Shown: positions 1 to 8,523 of the stretch, piece by piece
Layout: each line of letters opens with the position of its first letter
Numbering within the stretch: the first letter of the stretch is position 1
Assembly: GCA_029856145.1 (NCBI GenBank)
Contig: JAHQWK010000008.1
Location: forward strand, 124,001 to 188,000
Origin: Promethearchaeia archaeon
GTDB taxonomy: Archaea; Asgardarchaeota; Lokiarchaeia; Sigyniarchaeales; SOKP01
Length of the DNA stretch: 64,000 bases
Reading direction: 5' to 3'
Program-made: the position numbers and the translations under genes
The notes under the pieces: generated by a model
What the model was told of the DNA's origin: nothing
The model's database searches: none
What the model saw: only the letters and a program-made list of their open reading frames with translations

Positions 1-200
1 TCTAAGAATCTTTGTTTTGTCTTTTCAGCAAGTTCAGTATAATTCCCCTTCTTATACATTGCATAGGCTTGATTTAATAATTCAAGACATTTACGATATT
101 CTATATTCTTGAAATGATTTTCAGAAAGAGACACTAAGTAGTCTCCTTTTTTTTTATAAAATTCGATAAATTGCTCCGATGTATCAATTTTCCTATCCAT
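1..200 (-). CDS. hypothetical protein, N-terminal part only (runs off window start)
   Basis: Reading the minus strand from an ATG at 200 gives an open frame of 66 codons to the window edge, starting MDRKIDTSEQFIEFYKKKGD. It is too short for the ORF track and its C-terminus lies outside the window. The visible part is charged and helical, with a stretch (CLELLNQAYAMYKKGNY) that looks like one TPR-type helical hairpin, but one hairpin is not enough to name a family. An AT-rich upstream stretch could carry its promoter. No function is proposed. Confidence 0.55.
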   Translation of the reverse strand, partial: MDRKIDTSEQFIEFYKKKGDYLVSLSENHFKNIEYRKCLELLNQAYAMYKKGNYTELAEKTKQRFL

Positions 201-269
201 TCTATTTTAACTATCCGAAATTTGAATTTAAATATATGATATCTTATATTGTTAATCATAATAAATTAA

Positions 270-698
270 CTATTGAAGATAGTTAAAAAAATCAGCATAC
301 CTTAAAACATGGCTTACCTCCAGAATTCTACCTGGCTCCTCTACTTTCTGCACTATTTTAATACAATCAGTTAACCTATTTGCCATCGGATTTTCTAACA
401 AAACATGATATCCTTTTTCTAATGTTAATAAAGTATGCTCTGTGTGCATCTGGTCACGAGTAAAAATAAATGCAACATCAACGAACTTTTTCTTAGAAAG
501 TAAATTCTCCCAACTTTCAAAATATCTTTCAGAAGGGATGTAATGTAATTTTGCAAAATTCTCACGTCTATTTTTTATAGGTTCTGCTACAGCAACAATT
601 TTCAGTTTTTTTTTATTTTTTATAGCATAATTTCCATAGACATAAAATCTTCTTCTTCCAGTTCACAATAAAACTGCTGTAACTGGCAATCTCATCAT
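270..698 (-). pseudogene. Gfo/Idh/MocA-type oxidoreductase, N-terminal remnant with in-frame stop
   Basis: Translating the minus strand from the ATG at 698 gives MMRLPVTAVLL, a TGA stop, then TGRRRFYVYGNYA and a continuous frame to a TAG at 270. The downstream part (KLKIVAVAEPIKNRRENFAK, VAFIFTRDQMHTEHTLLTLE, GYHVLLENPMANRLTDC) is the Rossmann domain of Gfo/Idh/MocA dehydrogenases. The stop falls on the first glycine position of the GxGxxG nucleotide loop, and the usual EKP catalytic motif reads ENP. Only about 140 codons of a normal 340-400 aa protein remain; the C-terminal sugar-binding domain is absent. The combination of internal stop, altered motifs and truncation supports a dead gene rather than a sequencing slip. 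Confidence 0.85.
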
Positions 699-792
699 AA
701 AAACCAAAAGAATTAACTTAATAGATAGTAGAATTGAGTTTAAAAATATAATATATTTAATTTAATCGATTAAATTCTGATTTTATACTTTA

Positions 793-1044
793 TTAATCAA
801 TCTCTCTCTTACTTTTAAGATTTTCAAGTTGTTCTCTATAAGTAAAAACAGTTTTGGCTATCTCTCCCAAATATTCAGCGGGATTCATAGTTTTTCCACA
901 TTTGCTACATTTGAAGTCAAGCATTCCATCGATTGAAATTAGTGTTCCATTTTCACAATGAGCACATTGTTCAAATGACCATCTGTCTATAATTTTTATA
1001 ATATCTTCGATGAATTTTTCTTGGTTTAGTTTAGGCATGATCAT
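793..1044 (-). CDS. small zinc-ribbon-like protein
   Basis: An 83-aa protein with two CxxC pairs (CAHC near residue 27 and CSKC near residue 46), spaced as in a small zinc ribbon. Flanking segments are predicted helical and charged. A second ATG two codons downstream gives MPKLNQ, so the start could be either. It lies between the decayed oxidoreductase and aroC on the same strand but about 75 bp before aroC ends, so it is probably its own unit. Zinc binding is inferred from the cysteines; I do not recognise a named family. Confidence 0.6.
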   Translation of the reverse strand: MIMPKLNQEKFIEDIIKIIDRWSFEQCAHCENGTLISIDGMLDFKCSKCGKTMNPAEYLGEIAKTVFTYREQLENLKSKREID

Positions 1045-1119
1045 TCACTTATTATTACACTCCAAATTATTAGTATTTTTAATTTTTTATTTTGGATTTT
1101 CATGATTGTAAATATCCCT

Positions 1120-2235
1120 TTAAGATTTTAAAACCCTGGGAATGAATCCTTCAAGCAGTAAAATGTCAAGTAAAACATTCGCAATCATAGCCTCTATAAC
1201 TGGGATCACTCTAGGTACTATACATGGGTCGTGTCGTCCTGAAAATTCAATTTCTACATTTTTCTTCGTTTCAATATTAACAGTTTTCTGAAGAATACCT
1301 ATAGAAGCAGTTGGTTTAACTGCAACAGTAAATTCAATTGGCATGCCTGTTGAAATTCCCCCGATAATTCCGCCAGCATCATTCTTAGTGGTTTGGACTT
1401 TCCCGTCCTTTATAATCCACGGGTCATTATGTTCAGAACCTTTCATTTTAGCCGCTTTAAAGCCAGCACCAAACTCTATCGCTTTTATCGCAGGAATCGC
1501 AAAAATCGCCTTACTAATGTTTGACTCAATACTATTGAATATAGGACCTCCCTTCCCCACGGGAAAATTTATAACTATACATTTTATAGTTCCGCCGATA
1601 GAATCTCTTTGTTTTTTAACCGTTTCGATTAATAACTCCATTGATTTTGATTTTTCCTGGTCAATTGCTCCAATAAGAGATTTTTCTCTTAACTCAAATG
1701 ATTTTTTAATCTCTTTTAGAGAATATTCTCTTTTATCAATAATGTTTCCAATACTTTTAGTATAAGCAAAAATCATGATTTCATATTTTTTTAAAATTTG
1801 TTTAGCGATAGCCCCTGCCATTACAAACCCTGCTGTAATTCTCCCAGAAAAACGGCCTGATCCACGTGGATCAGAGAATCCACGATATTTTCTTAATGCA
1901 GTATAATCAATATGTGATGGACGTAAAAAATTTCGATATTTTTCATATACTGATGAATCGATGTCTTTATTTTCAATTATTAAACAGAGAGGGGCTCCTG
2001 TTGTTTTATTTTCGAAAACACCTGACAACACTTTAACTTGTTCTTCTTCAAGACGAGGAGTTGTTAAATGTGATTGGCCTGGTTTTCTTCTATCAATTTC
2101 CCTTTGGATAAATTTTAAATCAAACTCTAATCCAGCGGGTACTCCATCTATTATAATTCCTACTAATTCTCCATGACTTTCTCCAAATGAAGTTATTCTA
2201 AAGATAGAACCAAATGAATTATCCAAATTTTTCAC
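1120..2235 (-). CDS. aroC: chorismate synthase
   Basis: Converts 5-enolpyruvylshikimate-3-phosphate to chorismate, the last shikimate-pathway step, using reduced FMN. Family signatures are present in order: FGESHG near residue 17, RRKPGQSHLTTPR near residue 48, SGRFSGRITAGFVMAGAIAK near residue 125, and RHDPCIVPRVIPVIEAM near the C-terminus. The length of 371 aa is normal. The start is a GTG at 2235; no ATG precedes the GESHG motif, and the N-terminus LDNSFGSIFRITSFGESHG fits the family. It is divergent from aroA across 81 bp, so the two steps that follow each other in the pathway share one promoter region. Confidence 0.96.
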   Translation of the reverse strand: MKNLDNSFGSIFRITSFGESHGELVGIIIDGVPAGLEFDLKFIQREIDRRKPGQSHLTTPRLEEEQVKVLSGVFENKTTGAPLCLIIENKDIDSSVYEKYRNFLRPSHIDYTALRKYRGFSDPRGSGRFSGRITAGFVMAGAIAKQILKKYEIMIFAYTKSIGNIIDKREYSLKEIKKSFELREKSLIGAIDQEKSKSMELLIETVKKQRDSIGGTIKCIVINFPVGKGGPIFNSIESNISKAIFAIPAIKAIEFGAGFKAAKMKGSEHNDPWIIKDGKVQTTKNDAGGIIGGISTGMPIEFTVAVKPTASIGILQKTVNIETKKNVEIEFSGRHDPCIVPRVIPVIEAMIANVLLDILLLEGFIPRVLKS

Positions 2236-2316
2236 GTCTATTGTGGATTAATAATACAATAGTCTTTCTTGATTATTTAATTAATATTATATCTATTACT
2301 TTCTATTTATTACTTA

Positions 2317-3633
2317 ATGAATTTTAAAATTAATCCAATAACTAACAGTTTAAATGGTGAGATCACAGCACCCGGATCTAAAAGCTATTCACATAGAGCC
2401 TTTATTGCCGCTAGTCTAGCTGAGGGTATTTCAATAATTAAAAAGCCCTTAACGAGTGGAGATGTCGCGTTTACCGTAAATATCTTAAAATCATTAGGAG
2501 TAAGAATTCTAAGAAGAAGCGATAATACATATATTATCAAGCGTGATAAAGATGCGTACAAACCCCTCAAAAAACCTTTTGATTGTGGAAATTCAGGTAC
2601 AACTCTAAGGATCTTCAGTGCTTTAAGTTTAATAATCGAAGGAGGACTTACACTGAAAGGAGATTTTTTAAGTCTTCAAAGACCAATAATACCTCTACTA
2701 AATTCATTACAACAATTAGGTGCGGATTTCAATTTATCAAAAAAGAAACTTAAAATTAAACGAATTAGTGAAGGATGTAATAAAGTTAAGATTCAAGGAG
2801 ATTTGAGTTCCCAGTTTTTAACTGCATTGCTCATATTATGTCCTCAATTAAAATGCAAAAAGCAAGATTATATCGAAATCGAACTTACATCTCCATTAGT
2901 CTCTAAACCTTTTGTAGAAATCACATTAGACGTATTAGATGTGTTCGGAATAAATATTCAAGCTAATTTCGAAACTAGAAAATTTTACATCACGAATGAA
3001 CAAAATTATCGTTCCCAGTCTTACGATATACCCGGAGATTTCTCTTCTGCAGCAAATATTATTGCTGCAGCAGTCTTGTCCAAAAAGCCATCATCAGTGA
3101 TTATTAATAATCTTACTTTTAAAAATAAACAAGGAGACAAAAAAATAGTTGAGATTCTAGAAAAAATGGGAGCAAATATCAAAATTAATAAAGATAATCA
3201 TCAGGTTATCATAAATGGGGAATTAACAGACAATCAATTAAAAGGAATTGAACTTGATTGCACTGACGTTCCAGATTTGTTTCCAATATTATCTGTTATT
3301 GGTGCTTTTGCCAAGGGAAAAACCATTCTTCATAATGCATCTAATCTACGATTAAAAGAAACTGATAGAATAACTACCATGGCTAGAGAATTAAAGAAGA
3401 TGGGAGTTAAAGTTATTGAAGAAGATGATAAATTGACAATATTTCATTGTGATAAACTTAACGGAACTACAATAAATCATAATAATGATCACAGAATTGC
3501 AATGGCATGCACTATAGCAGCTTTATATGCAGATTCTAGTTCATATATACAAAGTAGCGAAATTGTAAAAGATTCATATCCTTCTTTTTTTGAAGATTTG
3601 AAAGAATTAGGCGTCCAATTAGAAGCAGTTTGA
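2317..3633 (+). CDS. aroA: 3-phosphoshikimate 1-carboxyvinyltransferase (EPSP synthase)
   Basis: Transfers enolpyruvyl from PEP to shikimate-3-phosphate, giving the substrate of the divergent chorismate synthase. Visible hallmarks are APGSKSYSHRAFIAASLAEG near residue 19, the GNSGTTLRIFSAL loop near residue 90 and the LRLKETDRI motif near residue 340. The length of 438 aa is typical. It starts with ATG; the upstream 80 bp shared with aroC is very AT-rich. It converges with the uS9 gene, with only 11 bp between the stop codons. Confidence 0.96.
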   Translation: MNFKINPITNSLNGEITAPGSKSYSHRAFIAASLAEGISIIKKPLTSGDVAFTVNILKSLGVRILRRSDNTYIIKRDKDAYKPLKKPFDCGNSGTTLRIFSALSLIIEGGLTLKGDFLSLQRPIIPLLNSLQQLGADFNLSKKKLKIKRISEGCNKVKIQGDLSSQFLTALLILCPQLKCKKQDYIEIELTSPLVSKPFVEITLDVLDVFGINIQANFETRKFYITNEQNYRSQSYDIPGDFSSAANIIAAAVLSKKPSSVIINNLTFKNKQGDKKIVEILEKMGANIKINKDNHQVIINGELTDNQLKGIELDCTDVPDLFPILSVIGAFAKGKTILHNASNLRLKETDRITTMARELKKMGVKVIEEDDKLTIFHCDKLNGTTINHNNDHRIAMACTIAALYADSSSYIQSSEIVKDSYPSFFEDLKELGVQLEAV

Positions 3634-3644
3634 GCGTTTATAAC

Positions 3645-4055
3645 TTATCTAAACGACTTTTGACGTCGAGCCCTAGCTTTTTTGCCTCCAAATTTTTTTG
3701 GCTCTGTCCTTCTAGAATCACCAGATAATAGAGAATCATCATATTCTCTAAGGGTTTTCTCAATTGTTTTTGTACCAATAAACTTATTAATAGATTTAGC
3801 TATTGCTATCCGAACTGCATCTGTTTGACCCATGATCCCACCACCCTTAACCTTGACATTGATATCACATTTTTCAAGCTTAGGATGATTAATAATTTCT
3901 AGGACTTCTTGAATTCTCAATCTTGCAATTTCAGGTTCATATAATTGTAAAAGAACATTATTTATCTTTACTTGGCCTTTTGCGGGATGTTTTAAAATAG
4001 CCCTTGCTATAGCAGATTTCCTTTTTCCTGATGCTTGAATCATTTTCATTGACAT
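3645..4055 (-). CDS. rps9: 30S ribosomal protein S9 (uS9), archaeal type
   Basis: A 136-aa small-subunit protein whose basic C-terminal tail reaches toward the P-site tRNA. SGKRKSAIARAI at the N-terminus, VKGGGIMGQTDAVRIAIAKS in the middle and GKKARARRQKSFR at the C-terminus are characteristic. It is the last gene of the Rpo3-eL18-uL13-uS9 set and begins 3 bp after the uL13 stop, consistent with translational coupling. In many archaea rpoN and rpoK follow uS9; here the next gene is convergent aroA, so those subunits must be elsewhere. Confidence 0.97.
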   Translation of the reverse strand: MSMKMIQASGKRKSAIARAILKHPAKGQVKINNVLLQLYEPEIARLRIQEVLEIINHPKLEKCDINVKVKGGGIMGQTDAVRIAIAKSINKFIGTKTIEKTLREYDDSLLSGDSRRTEPKKFGGKKARARRQKSFR

Positions 4056-4058
4056 TTC

Positions 4059-4532
4059 TTACACCTCAATTTCATTTTTCTTCCAACCTATTCGTTGACA
4101 TAGATCTTCTAAGGTAATATACCTGTTATAATAAGAAAGCCGAGTTTTATCTACGTTATTAACTTCATTAGGGACTAATGTTTGATACTTTTTTTTAAAC
4201 CGTTCTGGGATATCTGAAATATAAAGATGAACTCTCTTAATAGCTTCTTTTCCTCTAAGCTTCTTTCTTGGTAACATTTGTTTTATTACTCTTCTCATAA
4301 AAGTATCTGGTCTCCTTTCATGAAATGGTCCTCTACGTGGATTAGTAGCAGTAGATATTTTCAATTTTGCTAAATATTTTTCATGAATATCTTCTTTTCT
4401 TCCACTAATGATCGCATCCTTCGTATTAATAATTACTATATACTCTCCTAAAAGAGCTTTTTTAGCAATTATTGAACAGAATCTACCTAATATTTTGTTT
4501 GTTGCATCATATAGTTGATATTCGATTGACAT
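4059..4532 (-). CDS. rpl13: 50S ribosomal protein L13 (uL13), archaeal type
   Basis: A 157-aa large-subunit protein. The N-terminal fold starts YDATNKILGRFCSIIAKKAL, followed by VIINTKDAIISGRK and the conserved GPFHERRPDTFMRRVIKQMLPRKK region, where archaeal/eukaryotic uL13 carries RAPS/RGM-like residues. It lies between eL18 (33 bp upstream) and uS9 (3 bp downstream), the standard archaeal order. The ATG at 4532 gives a normal-length N-terminus. Confidence 0.96.
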   Translation of the reverse strand: MSIEYQLYDATNKILGRFCSIIAKKALLGEYIVIINTKDAIISGRKEDIHEKYLAKLKISTATNPRRGPFHERRPDTFMRRVIKQMLPRKKLRGKEAIKRVHLYISDIPERFKKKYQTLVPNEVNNVDKTRLSYYNRYITLEDLCQRIGWKKNEIEV

Positions 4533-4565
4533 ATACGTTTCACGTTTAAATTATTATTTGATATT

Positions 4566-4922
4566 TTAATGTAGGATTTTTACTCCACTTCCTTTAGGAT
4601 TTTGCTCTACTAATTCTTCAATTGAAATTAATTTACTTCCTGATGATTCAATTTTTTTTTTAGCTGTTTTTGAATATTCTAAGCATGCGATTGTGAGAGT
4701 GTGATCCAATTCTCCCATCCCTAATATTTTTCCAGGAACAACAATTTTATCGCTTTTTTTCGTATTCTTATTTATATGATATAAATTTGCTTTAACTCTA
4801 TTCCTTCTGGGACCACTTAAGCTTTTTGAGACAGTTTTCCATATTTTTATCTGTGTTTTCCATAAATCTCTAATTAATTTTCTTACGTAATAATTCGACG
4901 GTCCGGTTATTTTATGAGACAT
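4566..4922 (-). CDS. rpl18e: 50S ribosomal protein L18e (eL18)
   Basis: A 118-aa archaeal/eukaryotic large-subunit protein with no bacterial counterpart. Matching features are the N-terminal SNYYVRKLIRDLWK, the SLSGPRRNRVKANLYHIN segment, IVVPGKILGMGELDHTLTIACLEYSKTAKKKI and the terminal NPKGSGVKIL. It sits between Rpo3 (70 bp upstream) and uL13, as in other archaea. The 70-bp AT-rich gap could hold a second promoter for the three ribosomal genes, but I cannot single out an element. Confidence 0.95.
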   Translation of the reverse strand: MSHKITGPSNYYVRKLIRDLWKTQIKIWKTVSKSLSGPRRNRVKANLYHINKNTKKSDKIVVPGKILGMGELDHTLTIACLEYSKTAKKKIESSGSKLISIEELVEQNPKGSGVKILH

Positions 4923-4992
4923 GTAAAAAAACGCTCTAATTCATTAATTCTGATATCTTAAATTTTTAATATTTTAATAATTTTTTGATAAT

Positions 4993-5826
4993 TCACGATT
5001 CTATCTCTACTTCTCCAAGTTTTTCAACAAATTCATCGATTTTTTCTAAGAAAATCTCAAAGGTTTTCTTCAAAATAACATCAAACGCAAGAACTCCATC
5101 ACTCTCGATTAAAAAAATATAACTTTTTTCTTTCCACGATACTTTTATCGCTTCCTCTGGACAATCATTCTGACAAGAGTTACAAAGTGTGCAAGTTTTC
5201 CAATAGTCTTCTAATAATATTGGTGTTTTTTTATTGGAAAAGTCATATAATCCTTCTGGACACATTCTTGAAACAATACACTTATCTGGGCATTTTGCAC
5301 ATTTAGAATCATCAAAATCTATTTGAGGATAAAACCTATAGAAAATATTTGAGACTGTTTGAAATTTGACATGTTCTTTTCCTATTCCTAATACAGCATA
5401 AGCTTCAATTATCACTTTATCATTTTTATCAATTTTTACTAATGGAATATTTGGTTCTACGGGTACTATTTTAGGGTCATTTGAATTTAAATCCCTAGAA
5501 TAAATTTCCATAGGTGTATTTGTTGTATTAGTAACCTCACATGTTAAAGATACCTGGCAAAGAGGGCATCCAAATCCTCCGCACTCACACTCTCTTGGTA
5601 GTTTATACGTTTCTAGGTCAGTAGTTAAAGGAATTAAGCCTAAACGATGACTGATTATCTCATCATAGAGAGGCGAATCATTCTTCAGTATGATAACCTC
5701 ATCTACTGCCATTACAGGTATTTCAGAAATTATAATTCTTCGAATAGCGTTTGCCATCTCAATAGATATATTCTCAACAACAAACTTTAAATTACGCTTT
5801 GTTCTTTCAAGAATTTCGAGGCTCAT
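4993..5826 (-). CDS. rpoD: DNA-directed RNA polymerase subunit D (Rpo3) with ferredoxin-like domain
   Basis: Archaeal counterpart of bacterial alpha/eukaryotic Rpb3; pairs with subunit L to nucleate the polymerase. The dimerisation part appears as VENISIEMANAIRRIIISEIPVMAVDEV, followed by ECECGGFGCPLCQ, the cysteine-rich loop of archaeal Rpo3. An inserted ferredoxin-like domain around residues 175-225 has two four-cysteine sets: CAKCPDKCIVSRMCP (spacing 2-3-5) and CTLCNSCQNDCPEEAI (classic 2-2-3). Some archaeal Rpo3 carry one or two Fe-S clusters; the second set looks fully competent, the first has unusual spacing. It is the first gene of the ribosomal protein cluster. Confidence 0.95.
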   Translation of the reverse strand: MSLEILERTKRNLKFVVENISIEMANAIRRIIISEIPVMAVDEVIILKNDSPLYDEIISHRLGLIPLTTDLETYKLPRECECGGFGCPLCQVSLTCEVTNTTNTPMEIYSRDLNSNDPKIVPVEPNIPLVKIDKNDKVIIEAYAVLGIGKEHVKFQTVSNIFYRFYPQIDFDDSKCAKCPDKCIVSRMCPEGLYDFSNKKTPILLEDYWKTCTLCNSCQNDCPEEAIKVSWKEKSYIFLIESDGVLAFDVILKKTFEIFLEKIDEFVEKLGEVEIES

Positions 5827-5931
5827 AATGATACAAAATATTAATCTTCTATATAAAATTCGAATAAATTAAAAAATCTATCATTTTAGATAAATTTTAT
5901 TATTCTAAAGAAAAAATAAGAATATTGATAA

Positions 5932-7260
5932 TTAGTAAAACTTCAAATATTCATATGCTTTATTTTTAGGCTGAAAACAATATTTTATTTCTTGGAAATC
6001 TTTTCGAAATTCTGCTACTTCATTTTTTACTTTTTTAGGGTCTTTCTTCTCAATAATCAATTTCTTAAAAAAATCTGCAATATCAACCATTTCACTTTTA
6101 CCCATTCCTAGCCTTGTAACTTCAGAAGTTCCCATTCTCAAACCACCTGGATTTTGATAATGTCTACCATGAGTAAGATCATATGGTAAAAGATTACGAT
6201 TAAGTATTATATTAGCCTCTTCTAATAATTTCTCAATGTCTCCACCTAAACCAATAGTTTTCTCAAATTCAGTTATATCAACCACAATCTGATGAGATTC
6301 AGTAAACCCTTTATGTTCCATCAATACTTTTAAACCTTGGTCAGATAAAGCTTGACCAAGAGCTTTTGCATTTTCAATAACATTTTTATGATAATTTTTC
6401 CCAAATTCTAGCATTTCTGCTAAAGCAACAGCCAAACCGGCAACATGATGAAGATGATGATTAGATAGTAAGGCTGGAAAAGCGCAAGCTCTCAGTTTAT
6501 CAATTAAGTCTTCTCTATTTGATACTAATGTGCCATGTTGAGGTCCGGGAAGTGTCTTATGTGTACTCATTGTCATGGCATCTGCTCCTTCTCTTAGTGG
6601 GTCTTGAAAATATCCTGAACCAATCAAACCAGCAACGTGTGCTGCGTCATAACCAACATATGCTCCAACTTCTTTCGCAACATCACCAAGCTCTTTAACA
6701 GGATGAGGGAATAAAAATACAGAACCACCAAATAAGACCAGTTCAGGTTCAAATTCTCTGATAATTTTTGCTGAAGCATCAATATCAAGATTCATTTCAT
6801 CATTATCAAATGCTAAATATTCAACATTTATTCCTCTTGTCGTTCCAGCAGTACCAAAAATCTCTCTCCCGCTTTTTGCAAATCTTGGACCATGGGAAAT
6901 GTGACCTCCCCGAACAATAGACATACAACACATTTTACCATTATTATCTGAAGTAAATGCATTATACATAACTAAATTCGCTACAACTCCAGATACAGGT
7001 CTCACGTCGGCATGAATACAATCATAATATTGCTTAGTAAGTTCCATACAAATATCTTCAATTTGGTCAATGTAAGTGCATCCAGCATAAACCCTCTGGC
7101 CACTCCATCCTTCTGCATAGCGATGTGAGAAATCAGAAGCACATGCCTCATCAACAGCGGGACTAGTGATATTTTCAGAAGCAATTAGAGGAATGGATTT
7201 TTGGAACCATTCATGATGTGCTAATAAAAGATTTCGGATTTCACTTAGTTTTTTTTTCAC
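5932..7260 (-). CDS. glyA: serine hydroxymethyltransferase
   Basis: PLP enzyme that interconverts serine and glycine while loading a one-carbon unit on a folate-type carrier. The N-terminal IPLIASENITSPAV, the RYAEGWSGQRVYAGC stretch, the VGYDAAHVAGLIGSGYF PLP region and the lysine-bearing STHKTLPGPQHG motif near residue 232 are all present. The length of 442 aa is typical. The start is a GTG at 7260; no upstream ATG fits. The carrier is not proven by sequence, but folate-type MetF enzymes elsewhere in the window make tetrahydrofolate plausible. Confidence 0.95.
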   Translation of the reverse strand: MKKKLSEIRNLLLAHHEWFQKSIPLIASENITSPAVDEACASDFSHRYAEGWSGQRVYAGCTYIDQIEDICMELTKQYYDCIHADVRPVSGVVANLVMYNAFTSDNNGKMCCMSIVRGGHISHGPRFAKSGREIFGTAGTTRGINVEYLAFDNDEMNLDIDASAKIIREFEPELVLFGGSVFLFPHPVKELGDVAKEVGAYVGYDAAHVAGLIGSGYFQDPLREGADAMTMSTHKTLPGPQHGTLVSNREDLIDKLRACAFPALLSNHHLHHVAGLAVALAEMLEFGKNYHKNVIENAKALGQALSDQGLKVLMEHKGFTESHQIVVDITEFEKTIGLGGDIEKLLEEANIILNRNLLPYDLTHGRHYQNPGGLRMGTSEVTRLGMGKSEMVDIADFFKKLIIEKKDPKKVKNEVAEFRKDFQEIKYCFQPKNKAYEYLKFY

Positions 7261-7436
7261 CTTTAATCAATCCTTTCCATTAATTTTAAATGTTATTTAA
7301 ATAATAACTTTACAATTTTTTTAAACCTTTTTCAGATCTCTCAATAATTAGTTAAAATTTACTAAAAAAACAAGAAATATGAAAGAAATTTACTTAAAGG
7401 AGTTAAATGTGAAAATTATATAAAATCTATTAGTAT

Positions 7437-8354
7437 TTAATCTTTAGATCTTTCAAGAATTAATCTGGCTTCAAATAAATTTAATTTTTTACCAGCTTTT
7501 TGCTTTTCTAAAGCTGTTTCTAGTTGCTGTTTTTTCATTTTTTCAATCATTTCATTCTTTTTTCTTCTTTCATTAAATTTTGCTGTTGGCTTTTTTCCTG
7601 GAATGTAAGGTTTTTTACCTTTGTACATCTTTTTACTTTGATTCATTGATTTCAAATATTGCTCATGAAAACGATCAGCTGTCTTTTTATTCTCAATTAA
7701 ATCCTCTTCGAGTTTTCTTTTATCTTCTTTTAGTTTGTCTACATTCTGGAACTTCTGTAGCATTTTAGAATGATTTTCTTGGGATTTATCTGACCATTTG
7801 CTTAATTGTTCATAGATTTTATTAAGATTGATCTTTACTATTTCAATTTTTCTCTCGATTTTGAAAAGGTCGTTATTTTTCTGCTCTGATAAATACTCTT
7901 GTTTCATAGCTGCTAATTCTCTTATTTTATCAACTATAGTATTTTCTTCATTTATATCGAGTTTTTCGGTTTCAATTATTCTCTCTAAATTTTCTATTTT
8001 ACGTTCTATTTGTTTCATCGAGAGAGGTTGTTTGTTATCCTTTGTATCTTTTCCTAATTTTTGTATATTTCTCTTTTCTTCAAATAAATTATCTAATAAA
8101 GTTTTATATTCAATTTTTTTTTCTTTTAATTGTTTAACTTTATTATTCCAGTAATCTCTTTTCTTTTTGTATTTCTCCTTAGCAATTTTTAACGAATTAG
8201 CAATTTCTATTTCAATTTCTTGGAGATCATTGATAAACTTTTTTGTCTTTTGATTTAAACCGTCTCTTTTTTGCCGTGAATCTTCAATCTGGAACTGAAG
8301 ATCTCTAAAAGATGTTCGGGACGTTTGGGTGTTCCGGTTTCTTTCTTTACTCAT
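7437..8354 (-). CDS. archaeal coiled-coil protein, COG1340-like
   Basis: A 305-aa, highly charged protein that is almost entirely predicted coiled coil: long runs of E, K, R and I/L heptads from about residue 12 to 225, then a basic tail (MYKGKKPYIPGKKP, LNLFEARLILERS). The arrangement resembles the archaeal coiled-coil family COG1340, whose tail often contains a short lysine-rich motif followed by a final helix. It has no signal peptide or membrane segment. The function is not established for the family; it is single-cistronic here, 82 bp from glyA's promoter side. Confidence 0.7.
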   Translation of the reverse strand: MSKERNRNTQTSRTSFRDLQFQIEDSRQKRDGLNQKTKKFINDLQEIEIEIANSLKIAKEKYKKKRDYWNNKVKQLKEKKIEYKTLLDNLFEEKRNIQKLGKDTKDNKQPLSMKQIERKIENLERIIETEKLDINEENTIVDKIRELAAMKQEYLSEQKNNDLFKIERKIEIVKINLNKIYEQLSKWSDKSQENHSKMLQKFQNVDKLKEDKRKLEEDLIENKKTADRFHEQYLKSMNQSKKMYKGKKPYIPGKKPTAKFNERRKKNEMIEKMKKQQLETALEKQKAGKKLNLFEARLILERSKD

Positions 8355-8523
8355 AAATTAATTCATTAAAGAGTATTTATAAAAAGATTTTTATAAGTTT
8401 AATATTATTGAGAGTTGTATATTTTTTATATATTTTCGTAAATAAATTAATAATAAAAGAAAGCTTTCTTATCAAGAATTAAAGATTTAAATACTCTTGA
8501 AATGGAAAAAGATAGAACTTAAT

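Noticed and set aside
1343-1765. 140-aa plus-strand ORF in the aroC region
   Set aside because: It is the antisense shadow of chorismate synthase, with no family motif of its own.
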